64,000 nucleotides of DNA, from positions 87,740 to 151,739 of the forward strand of contig JALFVL010000041.1 in NCBI GenBank assembly GCA_022787165.1, read 5' to 3'. Position numbers and translations under genes: made by a program. Below, one piece after another: positions 1-8,323 of the stretch. This DNA is from Clostridiales bacterium (GTDB lineage Bacteria > Bacillota > Clostridia > Christensenellales > Aristaeellaceae). Numbering within the stretch: position 1 is the first letter of the stretch; each line of letters begins with the position of its first letter. The notes under the pieces are model-generated. The model did no database searches, was not told where the DNA came from, and saw only the letters and a list, made by a program, of their open reading frames with translations.

Positions 1-1311
1 CGCGACCTTCGGGAACAGCGCGTAGGACAGAACGTCCTCCTCCTGCTCGTAGTAGTCGCGGATCTCCTCGCGGTACTTGTCCATCTCGGGCTTGAGCAGA
101 TCAGCCGGACGGCAGGTGATGACCTTGTCGTCGCCAATCGCCATCTTGCGAACTTCCTCGTTGACCTCGCCCGGCAGGCGGCCGTATTCTCCGCGCAGCA
201 GGCCCTTGGACTCGTTCGGGAAGGTCTTGTAGCGGCCAAAGAGCACGTTCATGACGGCCTGAGTGCCGACAATCTGAGAGGTCGGCGTGACCAGCGGCGG
301 ATAGCCGAAGTCCTTGCGGACCTGCGGGATCTCAGCCAGCACGTCGTAGTACTTGTCCATCGCGTTGAACTGCTTGAGCTGGCCAATCATGTTGGAAAGC
401 ATGCCGCCCGGAACCTGATACTTGAGGGTGTTCGCGTCCACGCGCAGCACCTTGCCCGGATCGAGCCAGCCGTCCTTCTGCAGGCGGTCAGCCACCTTGC
501 GGAAATGCACGGCACACTCGCTCATCAGATCCATATCCAGACCCGGATCATACTCGGTGCCCTTGAGCGCAGCGCAAAGGGACTCGGTCGCCGGCTGGGA
601 CGTACCCTCGGCCAGCGGGGAAAGCGCGGTGTCGACGATGTCGCAGCCCGCCTCAATGGCCTTGAGGATGGTCATCGCGCCGGTACCGGCGGTGTTGTGA
701 GTGTGCAGGTGGATCGGTAGCTTGGTATTCGCTTTGAGCTTCTTGACGAGGCTGTAGGCGTCATACGGGAGCAGCAGGTTCGCCATATCCTTGATGCAGA
801 TGGAATCCGCGCCCATCTGCTCGATCTCCTTCGCCAGCTTGACGAAGTATTCCTCGGTGTGCACCGGGCTGATCGTGTAGCTGATGGCGATCTCCGCCGT
901 GCCGCCGTACTTCTTGGTGGACTTGACGGCCTGCTCCAGGTTGCGCATGTCGTTGAGCGCGTCGAAGATGCGGATGATATCGATGCCGTTCTCGATGGAC
1001 TTTTTGACGAAGGCGTCGACGACGTCGTCCGCGTAGTGCTTGTAGCCCAGAATGTTCTGGCCGCGGAAGAGCATCTGCAGCTTCGTGTTGGGCATCGCCT
1101 TGCGCAGCTGGCGCAGACGCTCCCACGGATCCTCGTTCAGGAAGCGCATGCAGCTGTCAAACGTCGCGCCGCCCCAGCACTCGAGAGAATAATAGCCCAC
1201 TTTGTCGAGCTTGTCAGCGACGGGAAGCATCTCGTCCAGACGCATACGGGTCGCGGCCTGGGACTGATGCGCGTCGCGCAGAATGGTATCGGTGATAAGC
1301 ACCTTGCCCAT
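1..1311 (-). CDS. oadA: Oxaloacetate decarboxylase alpha / pyruvate carboxylase subunit B carboxyltransferase (partial)
   Basis: Carboxyltransferase subunit that moves CO2 between oxaloacetate/pyruvate and carrier-bound biotin in the cytoplasm. The N-terminal 437 residues are present and the C-terminus runs off the left edge, so it cannot be seen whether a biotinyl domain follows. The start is the ATG at 1309-1311, behind AAGGAGG. The DTILRDAHQS motif at about residues 8-17 and an HLHTHNT metal/biotin-binding motif near residue 200 are typical of the HMGL-like barrel family. It is the last visible gene of the operon mmdA-gamma-biotin carrier-oadB-oadA. Close relatives are annotated either OadA or PycB; the sodium-pump subunits next door favour a decarboxylase or transcarboxylase role, but the substrate is inferred. 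Confidence 0.9.
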   Translation of the reverse strand, partial: MGKVLITDTILRDAHQSQAATRMRLDEMLPVADKLDKVGYYSLECWGGATFDSCMRFLNEDPWERLRQLRKAMPNTKLQMLFRGQNILGYKHYADDVVDAFVKKSIENGIDIIRIFDALNDMRNLEQAVKSTKKYGGTAEIAISYTISPVHTEEYFVKLAKEIEQMGADSICIKDMANLLLPYDAYSLVKKLKANTKLPIHLHTHNTAGTGAMTILKAIEAGCDIVDTALSPLAEGTSQPATESLCAALKGTEYDPGLDMDLMSECAVHFRKVADRLQKDGWLDPGKVLRVDANTLKYQVPGGMLSNMIGQLKQFNAMDKYYDVLAEIPQVRKDFGYPPLVTPTSQIVGTQAVMNVLFGRYKTFPNESKGLLRGEYGRLPGEVNEEVRKMAIGDDKVITCRPADLLKPEMDKYREEIRDYYEQEEDVLSYALFPKVA

Positions 1312-1355
1312 ATCCTATTCCTCCTTCTTTGATGGTCCCGCCGCCCGGCGGGAAA

Positions 1356-1389
1356 GCCTCTCCCGCGGCATGTTTCGCCGCGGAGAGGC
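1356..1389 (-). other. Intercistronic hairpin between oadB and oadA
   Basis: GCCTCT-C-CCGCGGC at 1356-1369 pairs with GCCGCGG-AGAGGC at 1376-1389: 13 base pairs with one bulge and a 7-nt loop. There is no T-tract, so it looks more like an mRNA-stability or expression-ratio element than a terminator. A second short GC hairpin (CCGCC/GGCGG) lies at about 1340-1351. Confidence 0.55.
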
Positions 1390-1405
1390 GGTTTCTTTCA
1401 GGCGA

Positions 1406-2863
1406 TCAGCCGAACATCGAGATGAACACGCCCGCCGCAACCGCAGAGCCGATGACGCCGGCCACGTTCGGGCCCATGGCGTGCATCAGCAGGAAGTTGC
1501 TCGGGTTCTCCTGCTGGCCGACCTTCTGGGAGACGCGCGCCGCCATCGGCACGGCAGAGACGCCCGCAGAGCCAATCAGCGGGTTGATCTTGCCGCCGGA
1601 GAGCTTGCACATCACGTTGCCCAGCAGCACGCCGCCCAGCGTGCCGCCGCCGAAGGCGAAGATGCCCATCGCGATGATCATCAGCGTGCGGGCCTGCAGG
1701 AAGGTATCGGCCTTCGCGGTCGCGCCGACGGTCACGCCCAGGAAGATCGTGACGATGTTCATCAGCTCGTTCTGCGCGGTCTTGGAGAGGCGGTCGGTCA
1801 CGCCGGACTCCTTGAACAGGTTGCCCAGCATCAGCGAGCCGATCAGCGGCGCGGCGCTGGGGAGCATCAGGGAGACCAGCACGGTCACGATGATCGGGAA
1901 GATGATCTTCTCGGTCTTGGAGACCGGACGGAGCTGGCCCATGACGATCTGACGGTCCTTCTTGCTCGTGAAGGCCTTCATGATCGGCGGCTGGATGACC
2001 GGCACCAGCGCCATGTAGGAATACGCGGCGATGGCGATCGGGCCCAACAGGCCGGGAGCCAGCTTGGTGGTGACGTAGATGGCCGTCGGGCCGTCCGCGC
2101 CGCCGATGATGCCAATGGCGCCGGCCTCAGCGGGCGAGAAGCCCAGCAGCAGCGCCAGCAGGAACGCCAGGAAGATGCCCAGCTGCGCGGCAGCGCCCAG
2201 CAGCAGGGACATCGGGTTGGCAATCAGCGGACCAAAGTCGGTCATCGCGCCGACACCCATGAAGATGAGCGGCGGGAAGATGCCCAGCTTGACACCCTGA
2301 TACAGGTAGTAGAGCAGACCGCCGTTCTGCTTGACGTACTGATAGCCAACCAGCACCTCTCCGTTGTAAATCGGCACGCCAGCCTTGCCGTGGTACGTCG
2401 GGTTGGAAATGATTTCGTAAATCGGCTCGTCCATGATGCCGGCCAGCGGCAGGTTGGTCAGCAGCATGCCAAACGCGATGGGCATCAGCAGCAGCGGCTC
2501 AAACTGCTTGACAATGGCCAGATACAGCAGCACAAACGAAATCAGGATCATGACGACGCTCTTCCAGTTGCCCTTCACGATCTGATAGATGCCCGAGTCC
2601 TTGACCAGGCCCATGACCGTTCCGGTGAAGCTGAAATTCGCCATCGCCTGCTCCACGGTGCCCTCGGCGCCCTCCGCCTCCTCATCCACATAGACCGGGA
2701 TGAGCGCGTCCGGCTCGGACACCAGTGTCGCATAACCGTTGCCGGCGGGCTCGGCAGCGATCGCTTCCGCCTGCGGGGCAGCGGCTTCCTCGGCGCAAAC
2801 GGGCAGCGCCGCAAACATGCAGCACAGCGCCAGTCCGAGGAACACACTCAGAATCTTTTTCAC
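1406..2863 (-). CDS. oadB: Sodium-ion-translocating decarboxylase beta subunit
   Basis: Integral membrane subunit that decarboxylates carboxybiotin and exports Na+ (OadB/MmdB/GcdB family). The protein is 485 aa with about ten hydrophobic segments. The family motif GGADGPT, which carries the essential aspartate, is near residue 252, followed by a PVIQPP motif. Family members are usually about 370-430 aa; here the first about 110 residues are extra. They begin with a signal-peptide-like stretch ([15 protein letters not shown]... up to PVCAEE), then an acidic Ala/Glu-rich segment and another short region before the core. It lies 21 nt after the biotin carrier gene and is followed by a strong hairpin before oadA. 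Confidence 0.93.
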   Translation of the reverse strand: MKKILSVFLGLALCCMFAALPVCAEEAAAPQAEAIAAEPAGNGYATLVSEPDALIPVYVDEEAEGAEGTVEQAMANFSFTGTVMGLVKDSGIYQIVKGNWKSVVMILISFVLLYLAIVKQFEPLLLMPIAFGMLLTNLPLAGIMDEPIYEIISNPTYHGKAGVPIYNGEVLVGYQYVKQNGGLLYYLYQGVKLGIFPPLIFMGVGAMTDFGPLIANPMSLLLGAAAQLGIFLAFLLALLLGFSPAEAGAIGIIGGADGPTAIYVTTKLAPGLLGPIAIAAYSYMALVPVIQPPIMKAFTSKKDRQIVMGQLRPVSKTEKIIFPIIVTVLVSLMLPSAAPLIGSLMLGNLFKESGVTDRLSKTAQNELMNIVTIFLGVTVGATAKADTFLQARTLMIIAMGIFAFGGGTLGGVLLGNVMCKLSGGKINPLIGSAGVSAVPMAARVSQKVGQQENPSNFLLMHAMGPNVAGVIGSAVAAGVFISMFG

Positions 2864-2884
2864 AGCGCTTAACCCCTTTGCGAA

Positions 2885-3259
2885 TTATTCGAGCACGACC
2901 AGCGCGTCGCCCGTATTGACAGCCGCGCCCTTGCTGGCCAGCACCTGCACGACCTTCGCATCGCGCGGCGCCATGATCTCGTTCTCCATCTTCATGGCCT
3001 CCAGTACGACCAGCACGTCGCCCTTCTTGACGGTGGAGCCGGCCTGCACCTTCACATCGATGATGTTGCCCGGCATCGGCGCGGCAACCTTCTCACCAGC
3101 GACAGCCTTCGGCGCGGCGGCCTTCGGGGCAGCCTTCGGCGCGGGAGCGGCCTTCGCAGCAGCAGCGGGAGCAGCGGCGACAGGAGCAGCGCCGGCTTCA
3201 ACTTCCTCGACGGCGACCTCATACTGGGTGCCGTTCACGGTGATCACAAAATTACGCAT
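2885..3259 (-). CDS. Biotin carrier protein of the decarboxylase
   Basis: A 124-aa biotinyl (BCCP-like) carrier. An N-terminal about 20-residue beta segment is followed by an Ala/Pro/Lys-rich flexible linker (about 22-58) and a C-terminal biotinyl domain. The biotin-attachment motif AMKME places the modified lysine at residue 90. It carries the carboxyl group from the transferase subunit(s) to the membrane beta subunit. It resembles MmdC/GcdC and the 1.3S subunit of propionibacterial transcarboxylase. The gene sits between the gamma and beta subunit genes with gaps of 49 and 21 nt, and a GGAGGATCTCCATT-type ribosome binding site precedes the ATG. Confidence 0.93.
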   Translation of the reverse strand: MRNFVITVNGTQYEVAVEEVEAGAAPVAAAPAAAAKAAPAPKAAPKAAAPKAVAGEKVAAPMPGNIIDVKVQAGSTVKKGDVLVVLEAMKMENEIMAPRDAKVVQVLASKGAAVNTGDALVVLE

Positions 3260-3308
3260 AATGGAGATCCTCCTCGTCTGTTTTCTCTCGTCTCATGCAG
3301 GCTGCCGT

Positions 3309-3689
3309 TTACATGCGGCTGTAGACCTGCTCCTCGCGTCCAGCGCGGTTCCACGCGGGCGCATTGTTGATGCGGCGGATGGAGCGCACGACGAAACCGG
3401 ACGTGTTCTCCTCCCCGGCAGCCTCCATCGCTGCGGCCACAGCCGCGGCGATCACGGCGATCAGCTCGCCGTCGTCTTCCTCAGCAACGGTCTCCTCGAC
3501 AGCCGGCGCGGGCGCCGCCGCAGGGGCGGGCGCGGGCGCAGCAGCCTTCTTCTTGCCCGACGTGGCGCTCAGCACAAAATCCATCAGCTTGATCAGGCCA
3601 ATCAGGATGATCAGGCCGACGAACACCGTGGCGATACCGACGACGGCAACGGAGAGACCGTACTGCAGCTTCGCAAAGATTCCTGACAT
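3309..3689 (-). CDS. oadG: OadG-family gamma (assembly) subunit of the sodium pump decarboxylase
   Basis: A 126-aa small subunit with one membrane segment at about residues 10-35 (VAVVGIATVFVGLIILIGLI), a short basic stretch, then an Ala/Pro linker and an acidic segment. This is the layout of OadG/MmdD proteins, which anchor the soluble transferase to the beta subunit. A distinctive C-terminal tail (about residues 85-126: SGFVVRSIRRINNAPAW and beyond) follows, which resembles the C-terminal tails of many Clostridia gamma subunits. It lies 18 nt downstream of mmdA in the same operon. Confidence 0.85.
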   Translation of the reverse strand: MSGIFAKLQYGLSVAVVGIATVFVGLIILIGLIKLMDFVLSATSGKKKAAAPAPAPAAAPAPAVEETVAEEDDGELIAVIAAAVAAAMEAAGEENTSGFVVRSIRRINNAPAWNRAGREEQVYSRM

Positions 3690-3707
3690 CGATCTTTCCT
3701 CCCCTGA

Positions 3708-5171
3708 TTACAGCGGCATGTTGCCGTGCTTCTTGGGCGGATTGGAATCGCGCTTGCTCGAGAGGAGCTCCAGCGCGGCGATGATCGTCTTGCGGCTGTC
3801 CGCCGGATCAATCACGTCGTCGATGAGGCCCTGCGCGGCGGCGTTGACGCCGTCGGCCACCTCGGCCTCATACTTGGCGGCGAGCTCAGCGCGCGCGGCG
3901 ACCGCATCGCCCGTGCTGCTCTTGATCTCGTCCTTCCACATCACCTGAATCGCGGCCTCGCCGGTCAGCGGGCTGATCACGGCGCCCGGCCAGGCATAGG
4001 TCGCGTCGGCATTTGCGCTGCCGCCCATCGCGACATACGCGGCGCCAACGGCGTTGCCGATCACGAGCGCAACCTTGACGGTCGTCGCCTCACTGTATGC
4101 GTAGATCATCGAGGACGCGGCCTTGAGCACGCTCATCTGACGATCGACGGTGTCGAAGATCGTCAGGCCCGTAGAATCGATCAGGGACACCACGGGGATA
4201 TTGTAGCAATCCGCAAAGCGGACAAAGCGGGTGATCTTCTTCATGCGCTTGTCGCAGGTGTCGCCCTTGCCCGTGTAGACAAACGCGACCGTGCGGCCCG
4301 CGAGCTTTGCCAGCGCGGTGACAGCGCCGGTATGGCCCTTGCCGACCTCAACCACAGAGCCGGTATCCGCCAGCTTCGCGATCACGTCGCGGCCTTCGGC
4401 GCCAGCCTCCAGGCCGTCGACCAGGCGGTTCATATCCTCTTCGACGGCAAAGGGCGCATCCTCGAGGTTGTTGGCCGGGAGCATGCCCAGCACGGTCTTG
4501 ACCTGCGCGATGGCCTCTTCCTCGGTCTCGCAGGCAAAGTGCGCCGCGCCGCTCTCGACGGCGGTCTTGCCTCCGCCCAGCTCCTCGGCCGTCAGGCTCT
4601 TGCCCATGGTGGAGGCAAGCACCTGCGGGCCGGCAACCAGCAGCACGCCGGCGGGCTTGGCCACAAACACGAGGTCGGAAAGCTCCGCCATCATCGCAGC
4701 CGCGCCGACGCACGGGCCGAGCACCAGCGTGATCATCGGCACCACGCCGCTCAGACGCGCCATGTGCGCAAAGATGTCCGCGTAAGCCTCCAGCGCCAGC
4801 GCGCCCTCGGCCACGCGCGCGCCGTTGCTGTCGCACATGGCGACCACCGGCGTGCCCGTCTTGCGGGCCAGCTCAAGAACCTTGACGATCTTTTTCGCCT
4901 GCTTCGCGCCGACAGCGCCGTCCATGACGGCAAAATCCTGCGCGAAGACATACACCGGACGGCCGTCGACCGTGCCGGAGCCCGTCACGACGCCGGCGTC
5001 GGCGACGAGCATGCCCTGCTCGACGAAGCTGCCCGCGTCCAGCAGCAGCTCAATGCGCTCGCGCGCAGTCAGCTTGCCGCTCTTCTTCTGTTTCTCAACG
5101 CCCGCGGCATTCCCGGAGAGAATGTCCTGCTTGCGCGAGAGCACCTGATTGAGATCCTGAAGGGTGCTCAT
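3708..5171 (-). CDS. mmdA: Acyl-CoA carboxyltransferase, methylmalonyl-CoA decarboxylase alpha type
   Basis: Carboxyltransferase of the propionyl-/methylmalonyl-CoA family (crotonase-like tandem fold), 487 aa from the ATG at 5169-5171, which has GGAGG nine bases upstream. An in-frame extension to 5240 lacks a ribosome binding site. Evidence includes the N-terminal GKLTARERIELLLD block, the oxyanion-forming glycine-rich loops (GPCVGAAAMM and GNAVGAAYVAMGG) and the C-terminal signature PPKKHGN. It starts the decarboxylase operon. The usual partners are the gamma, biotin and beta subunits, all present. The co-encoded oadA-type transferase adds a second CO2 acceptor/donor specificity. The exact acyl-CoA substrate (methylmalonyl, malonyl or other) cannot be told from sequence by eye. 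Confidence 0.9.
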   Translation of the reverse strand: MSTLQDLNQVLSRKQDILSGNAAGVEKQKKSGKLTARERIELLLDAGSFVEQGMLVADAGVVTGSGTVDGRPVYVFAQDFAVMDGAVGAKQAKKIVKVLELARKTGTPVVAMCDSNGARVAEGALALEAYADIFAHMARLSGVVPMITLVLGPCVGAAAMMAELSDLVFVAKPAGVLLVAGPQVLASTMGKSLTAEELGGGKTAVESGAAHFACETEEEAIAQVKTVLGMLPANNLEDAPFAVEEDMNRLVDGLEAGAEGRDVIAKLADTGSVVEVGKGHTGAVTALAKLAGRTVAFVYTGKGDTCDKRMKKITRFVRFADCYNIPVVSLIDSTGLTIFDTVDRQMSVLKAASSMIYAYSEATTVKVALVIGNAVGAAYVAMGGSANADATYAWPGAVISPLTGEAAIQVMWKDEIKSSTGDAVAARAELAAKYEAEVADGVNAAAQGLIDDVIDPADSRKTIIAALELLSSKRDSNPPKKHGNMPL

Positions 5172-5243
5172 TCCACTATCGCCTCCGTAATCATAGGGTT
5201 CCGGAGCGGTTTTTCTTGCGATTCTCCGCTCCAGATACAATTT

Positions 5244-5272
5244 ATCCCGTTTACATGATTCAACGGAAATCG
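5244..5272 (-). promoter_or_regulatory. Possible promoter of the decarboxylase operon
   Basis: On the minus strand a TTGAAT box is followed, 17 bases on, by TTGTAT, in the leader upstream of mmdA. Both boxes are imperfect. The leader also contains a 7-bp inverted repeat (GGAGCGG at 5203-5209, CCGCTCC at 5226-5232). This is the best promoter candidate in the gap, but only modest. Confidence 0.3.
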
Positions 5273-5329
5273 CCTTATTTCCTCCCTGTTTTTCAAAAAA
5301 AGGGTTTTTGCGACAGAATTAACAAAAAC

Positions 5330-5938
5330 TTAGCGCCCTGGTGGCGGGGCCATCCGCTGAATGACAATCAGCTGAGGCGTATGCGTCGGCGCGCAGAGAA
5401 ACCGGTGATGCAGCACGTTGTAGCGGCGAACATCGAGCGATGCGGCGTAGTCAAGCAGCGCCTCCAGCTCGCGCGTTCCCTCCTCGTGGCCCGGATAGAT
5501 GCAGACCGTCGCCATGCCTCCCGGGGCAAGAAGCTCCACAGCAGAAGAAACCGCTTCGAGCGTCGTCTCCACGCGGGTGGTCACCGCGTGCGCCGCGCCT
5601 GGAAGCCAGCCCAGGTTGAACATCACCGCCTGCACGGGCCCCTGCACATGCTCGCGCATCGTCTCGTGTCCTGCCAGAAGCAGCTGCGCGCGCTCCAGCA
5701 CGCCGGCCTGCGCAAGCCGCTCCCGCGTCCTGCTCACGGCGGCCTCCTGCACGTCAAAGGCGATCACACGGCCCGTCTCCCCAACCAGTCCGCACAGAAA
5801 GAGCGTGTCGCCGCCGTTGCCCATCGTCGCGTCGACGACCGTGTCGCCCTCGCGCACGCAGCGGCTCAAATAGTCCGCCGCCAGACAGCGCGCGTTGCGC
5901 AGCGTGTAGCGCGCCTCCGCTTCAGCCGCCATCTCCAT
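5330..5938 (-). CDS. ytqB: YtqB/MnmM-type SAM-dependent methyltransferase
   Basis: A class I SAM-dependent methyltransferase of the rRNA_methylase (YtqB) family. The B. subtilis member has been described as the tRNA mnm5s2U34 methyltransferase MnmM. With the ATG at 5936-5938 the protein is 202 aa, matching the usual length of about 190-200. Motif I is VVDATMGNGGDT; the acidic motif II is IAFDVQ; FNLGWLPG corresponds to the family's catalytic-region NLGYLPG block. The start overlaps the 3' end of the upstream gene by 17 nt; a second ATG two codons in is possible. The longer open frame to 6160 is only read-through into the neighbour. Confidence 0.85.
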   Translation of the reverse strand: MEMAAEAEARYTLRNARCLAADYLSRCVREGDTVVDATMGNGGDTLFLCGLVGETGRVIAFDVQEAAVSRTRERLAQAGVLERAQLLLAGHETMREHVQGPVQAVMFNLGWLPGAAHAVTTRVETTLEAVSSAVELLAPGGMATVCIYPGHEEGTRELEALLDYAASLDVRRYNVLHHRFLCAPTHTPQLIVIQRMAPPPGR

Positions 5939-7079
5939 CCGCCCCTTCCCGTGTGCCGTCGAACAGATGCCAGTAGGCGACGGCGCCATCCTGAATGCCG
6001 ATTTCCAGCATGCCCGTGCTGCCGTCGCCGCGCAGGCAGGCATAGCGCAGCGTGCCGCCGCCGTCCTCGGGCAGGTATTCCCCGCAGGGCGGATCACCGG
6101 CTGCCTCCCCAAGGAGATACAACGTGCCGCCGCTGGCGTAGACCGCCTGACGGCAGGCAAACAGCGCAGCCGCCTCCTGCAGGCTCATGCCAACCCGCAG
6201 GCCGCGCGGCCCCCAAATCGCCTCGTCCGTCACGCTGACGCCCAGAACGATCTCCTGACCCGTCTGAACGTTGAGCCCGAGCTGCGCCGCCGCGCCGCGA
6301 TAGAGCAGCAGCCGCCCCTCCGGCAGCGTCTGCACCGCCTCAGGCTCGCCCATGGCGAGCACAAACTGATCCACAGCCGCGCCCAGCGCCTGCGCCCCCA
6401 TCACCTGAAGATCGCTCTGCGAAAACGGCGCACTCTCGTTCTCCCGCACAAGGAGCGACGCCGCCTGGCGCTGAGCAATCTCCTGCGCGGTTCCAAACGC
6501 CTCCTCAGCTTGGGCCTGCGTGGCCTGCGACACGCGCATGCGGATCGTGCTGATCACGCCGCCGTCAATGACATAGGTCAGCGTGTATTCCTTCATTGAG
6601 AGGCCCTCGCCGCCATAGCTCACATGCTCCACGCCATAGACGCCGCTTTCGCCCACATAGGCCCAGCTCCAGCCGATGCCCGCCTCCTGTGTGCGCAGCA
6701 CGTCAAGCGGCGCAGCCCCCGCATGGAGGCTCAGCCCGCCAAGCACCGCGTCAAGCGGCATGCCCACGCGCAGGCCCAGGCAATCCTCGATCTCCTGTGT
6801 GCGCAGGTCGATCTCCAGGATGTCCGCCCCGGAGGGGTTCTCCGCCGTCCGGGCCAGCACCGTGCCAAACGCATATTCCAGGAGCACCTGGCCGCCCTTC
6901 GCGGGATCGGCGGTCTCCAGCGGATCGTTGAGCAGAGGCTGACCCGGCAGCGCCGCGGCAAAGCCGGCAAGCCAGTTCTCCGCCGTCTGAGCGTCGTATT
7001 CTGCGCAGACGGCCAAGCCCGGCAGCAGCGCAAGCAGCAGCGCAAGGCCAGCCGCGCATCGTAACACCTTTCTGATCAT
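5922..7079 (-). CDS. Secreted protein of unknown function with duplicated GLRVGM motif
   Basis: A 385-aa protein with an N-terminal signal peptide (basic MIRKV, hydrophobic core, AVCAEY cleavage region). I recognise no named domain. It contains two similar segments, GLRVGMPLDAVLGGL (about residues 101-115) and GLRVGMSLQEAAALF (about 296-310), suggesting a domain duplication; each is followed by sheet-like sequence. No catalytic motif was seen. It precedes and overlaps the ytqB-like gene by 17 nt, so the two are probably co-transcribed, which does not by itself reveal its role. GAGAGGAAAAGG precedes the ATG. Confidence 0.75.
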   Translation of the reverse strand: MIRKVLRCAAGLALLLALLPGLAVCAEYDAQTAENWLAGFAAALPGQPLLNDPLETADPAKGGQVLLEYAFGTVLARTAENPSGADILEIDLRTQEIEDCLGLRVGMPLDAVLGGLSLHAGAAPLDVLRTQEAGIGWSWAYVGESGVYGVEHVSYGGEGLSMKEYTLTYVIDGGVISTIRMRVSQATQAQAEEAFGTAQEIAQRQAASLLVRENESAPFSQSDLQVMGAQALGAAVDQFVLAMGEPEAVQTLPEGRLLLYRGAAAQLGLNVQTGQEIVLGVSVTDEAIWGPRGLRVGMSLQEAAALFACRQAVYASGGTLYLLGEAAGDPPCGEYLPEDGGGTLRYACLRGDGSTGMLEIGIQDGAVAYWHLFDGTREGADGDGG

Positions 7080-7214
7080 CCTTTTCCTCTCCGGCGCATA
7101 GCGCCACCGGCGTCATGACGGGCATGCGCCCGAAAACGCGAAAAAACCGGGCGCTTTCCTCCCCATATTCAAAGAGTGCGCTCCCAACCGGCGCCCTGCA
7201 ATCCCAAAGCGCCC

Positions 7215-7242
7215 TTGCTTTTTTAGAAAAACATGGTATGAT
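7215..7242 (+). promoter_or_regulatory. Promoter of the Mrp-type ATPase gene
   Basis: TTGCTT at 7215-7220, 16-base spacer, TATGAT at 7237-7242, placing the transcription start about 70 nt before the GTG start codon. Confidence 0.65.
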
Positions 7243-7278
7243 ATGAGATGCATATCGCCGGCAAAATCATGCAAAACC

Positions 7279-7307
7279 ATTATAGCAGAATTCAAGCCGG
7301 TCTGAAA
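7279..7307 (-). promoter_or_regulatory. Possible promoter for the secreted protein at 5922-7079
   Basis: On the minus strand TTTCAG (7302-7307) is followed, 17 bases on, by an extended -10, TGC-TATAAT (7279-7284). It overlaps the leader and ribosome binding site of the plus-strand Mrp gene, so the two transcripts would overlap. Confidence 0.35.
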
Positions 7308-7319
7308 GGAGTAATTTCC

Positions 7320-8174
7320 GTGTCTGAGGAACTTCAGCAGGGCTGCGCGCCCAGCGAATGCGGGACAAAGCCCGCCTGCGCCGGTTGCAGCCATAACCAC
7401 AGCGCCGCAGGCAGCGAACCGCCCAAGGAGCCGCCCAAGGTGCGCAAGGTCATTGGCGTGGTCAGCGGCAAGGGCGGCGTCGGCAAATCCCTCGTCTCCG
7501 GCGAGCTGGCCGTCATGCTGCGCCGCATGGGCTACCGCGTTGGCGTTCTGGACGCCGACATCACCGGCCCTTCCATTCCCCGCATGTTCGGCATCCGCGA
7601 GAAGGCCTTCGGCGACGGCGAGCATATCTTCCCCGCCGAGACCGAGAGCGGCATCAAGGTGATGAGCATCAACCTCATCCTCGAGCAGGACGACGCGCCC
7701 GTCATCTGGCGCGGCCCGGTCATCGCCGGCGCGGTCAAGCAGTTCTGGGAGGATGTCTCCTGGGGCGAGCTCGACGTGATGGTCATCGACATGCCTCCGG
7801 GAACGGGCGACGTGCCGCTGACCGTCTTCCAGAGCATCCCGCTCTCCGGCGTCGTGGTTGTCTCCACCCCGCAGGATCTGGTCGGCATGATCGTGCGCAA
7901 GGCGGTCAACATGGCCGCCATGATGCATATTCCCGTGCTTGGTCTGATCGAGAATATGTCCTACGCACTCTGTCCTGACTGCGGCAAGCGCATCGAGCTC
8001 TTCGGCAAGTCCCGCATCGCGCAGGAGGCCGCCAGCCTCAGCCTGCCCGTGCTCGCCCAGCTTCCGTTTGACGCGAAGGCCGCGCAGCTTTGCGACGAGG
8101 GCGCCATCGAGACCGTGGACAATCCGCTCATGGCGGACGCGGCGGCGGCTGTCGCCGGCCAGGTCGGCCTGTAA
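7320..8174 (+). CDS. Mrp/NBP35-family P-loop ATPase (Fe-S cluster carrier)
   Basis: ATP-dependent scaffold/carrier of the Mrp-ApbC-NBP35 family that delivers Fe-S clusters to apoproteins in the cytoplasm. The deviant Walker A SGKGGVGKS is at residues 49-57, the switch region is VIDMPPGTGD, and the family CPDC cysteine pair, which holds the bridging cluster, is near residues 218-221. The N-terminus has an additional Cys cluster (CAPSEC, CAGC), as in NBP35-like members. I place the start at the GTG at 7320-7322, eight bases after AAGGAG; an upstream in-frame ATG at 7248 has no ribosome binding site. The product is 284 aa. It ends at a shared terminator with the convergent giant gene. Confidence 0.9.
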   Translation: MSEELQQGCAPSECGTKPACAGCSHNHSAAGSEPPKEPPKVRKVIGVVSGKGGVGKSLVSGELAVMLRRMGYRVGVLDADITGPSIPRMFGIREKAFGDGEHIFPAETESGIKVMSINLILEQDDAPVIWRGPVIAGAVKQFWEDVSWGELDVMVIDMPPGTGDVPLTVFQSIPLSGVVVVSTPQDLVGMIVRKAVNMAAMMHIPVLGLIENMSYALCPDCGKRIELFGKSRIAQEAASLSLPVLAQLPFDAKAAQLCDEGAIETVDNPLMADAAAAVAGQVGL

Positions 8175-8260
8175 CGGACAGGCCGGCTGAATGAGGCGCA
8201 TCCTCCCGCCTGCCGCGCGGCATGCAAAACGCCTGATTGTGACCATTCCCGACAAGTAAA

Positions 8261-8318
8261 GAAACCCCGCAACGGACTGTCAGCCCTGTACGGCTGGCGT
8301 TGTCCGCTGCGGGGTTTT
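8261..8318. terminator. Bidirectional terminator between mrp and the giant gene
   Basis: AAACCCCGCA...GGAC near 8262-8277 pairs with GTCC...TGCGGGGTTT near 8302-8317; an inner CAGCC/GGCTG stem adds to it. T-runs follow on both strands, fitting the two converging genes. Confidence 0.8.
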
Positions 8319-8323
8319 TATGT

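Noticed and set aside
7248..7319. N-terminal extension of the Mrp protein from the ATG at 7248
   Set aside because: It starts 6 bp from the predicted -10 box, without a ribosome binding site; the GTG at 7320 has AAGGAG at the right distance.
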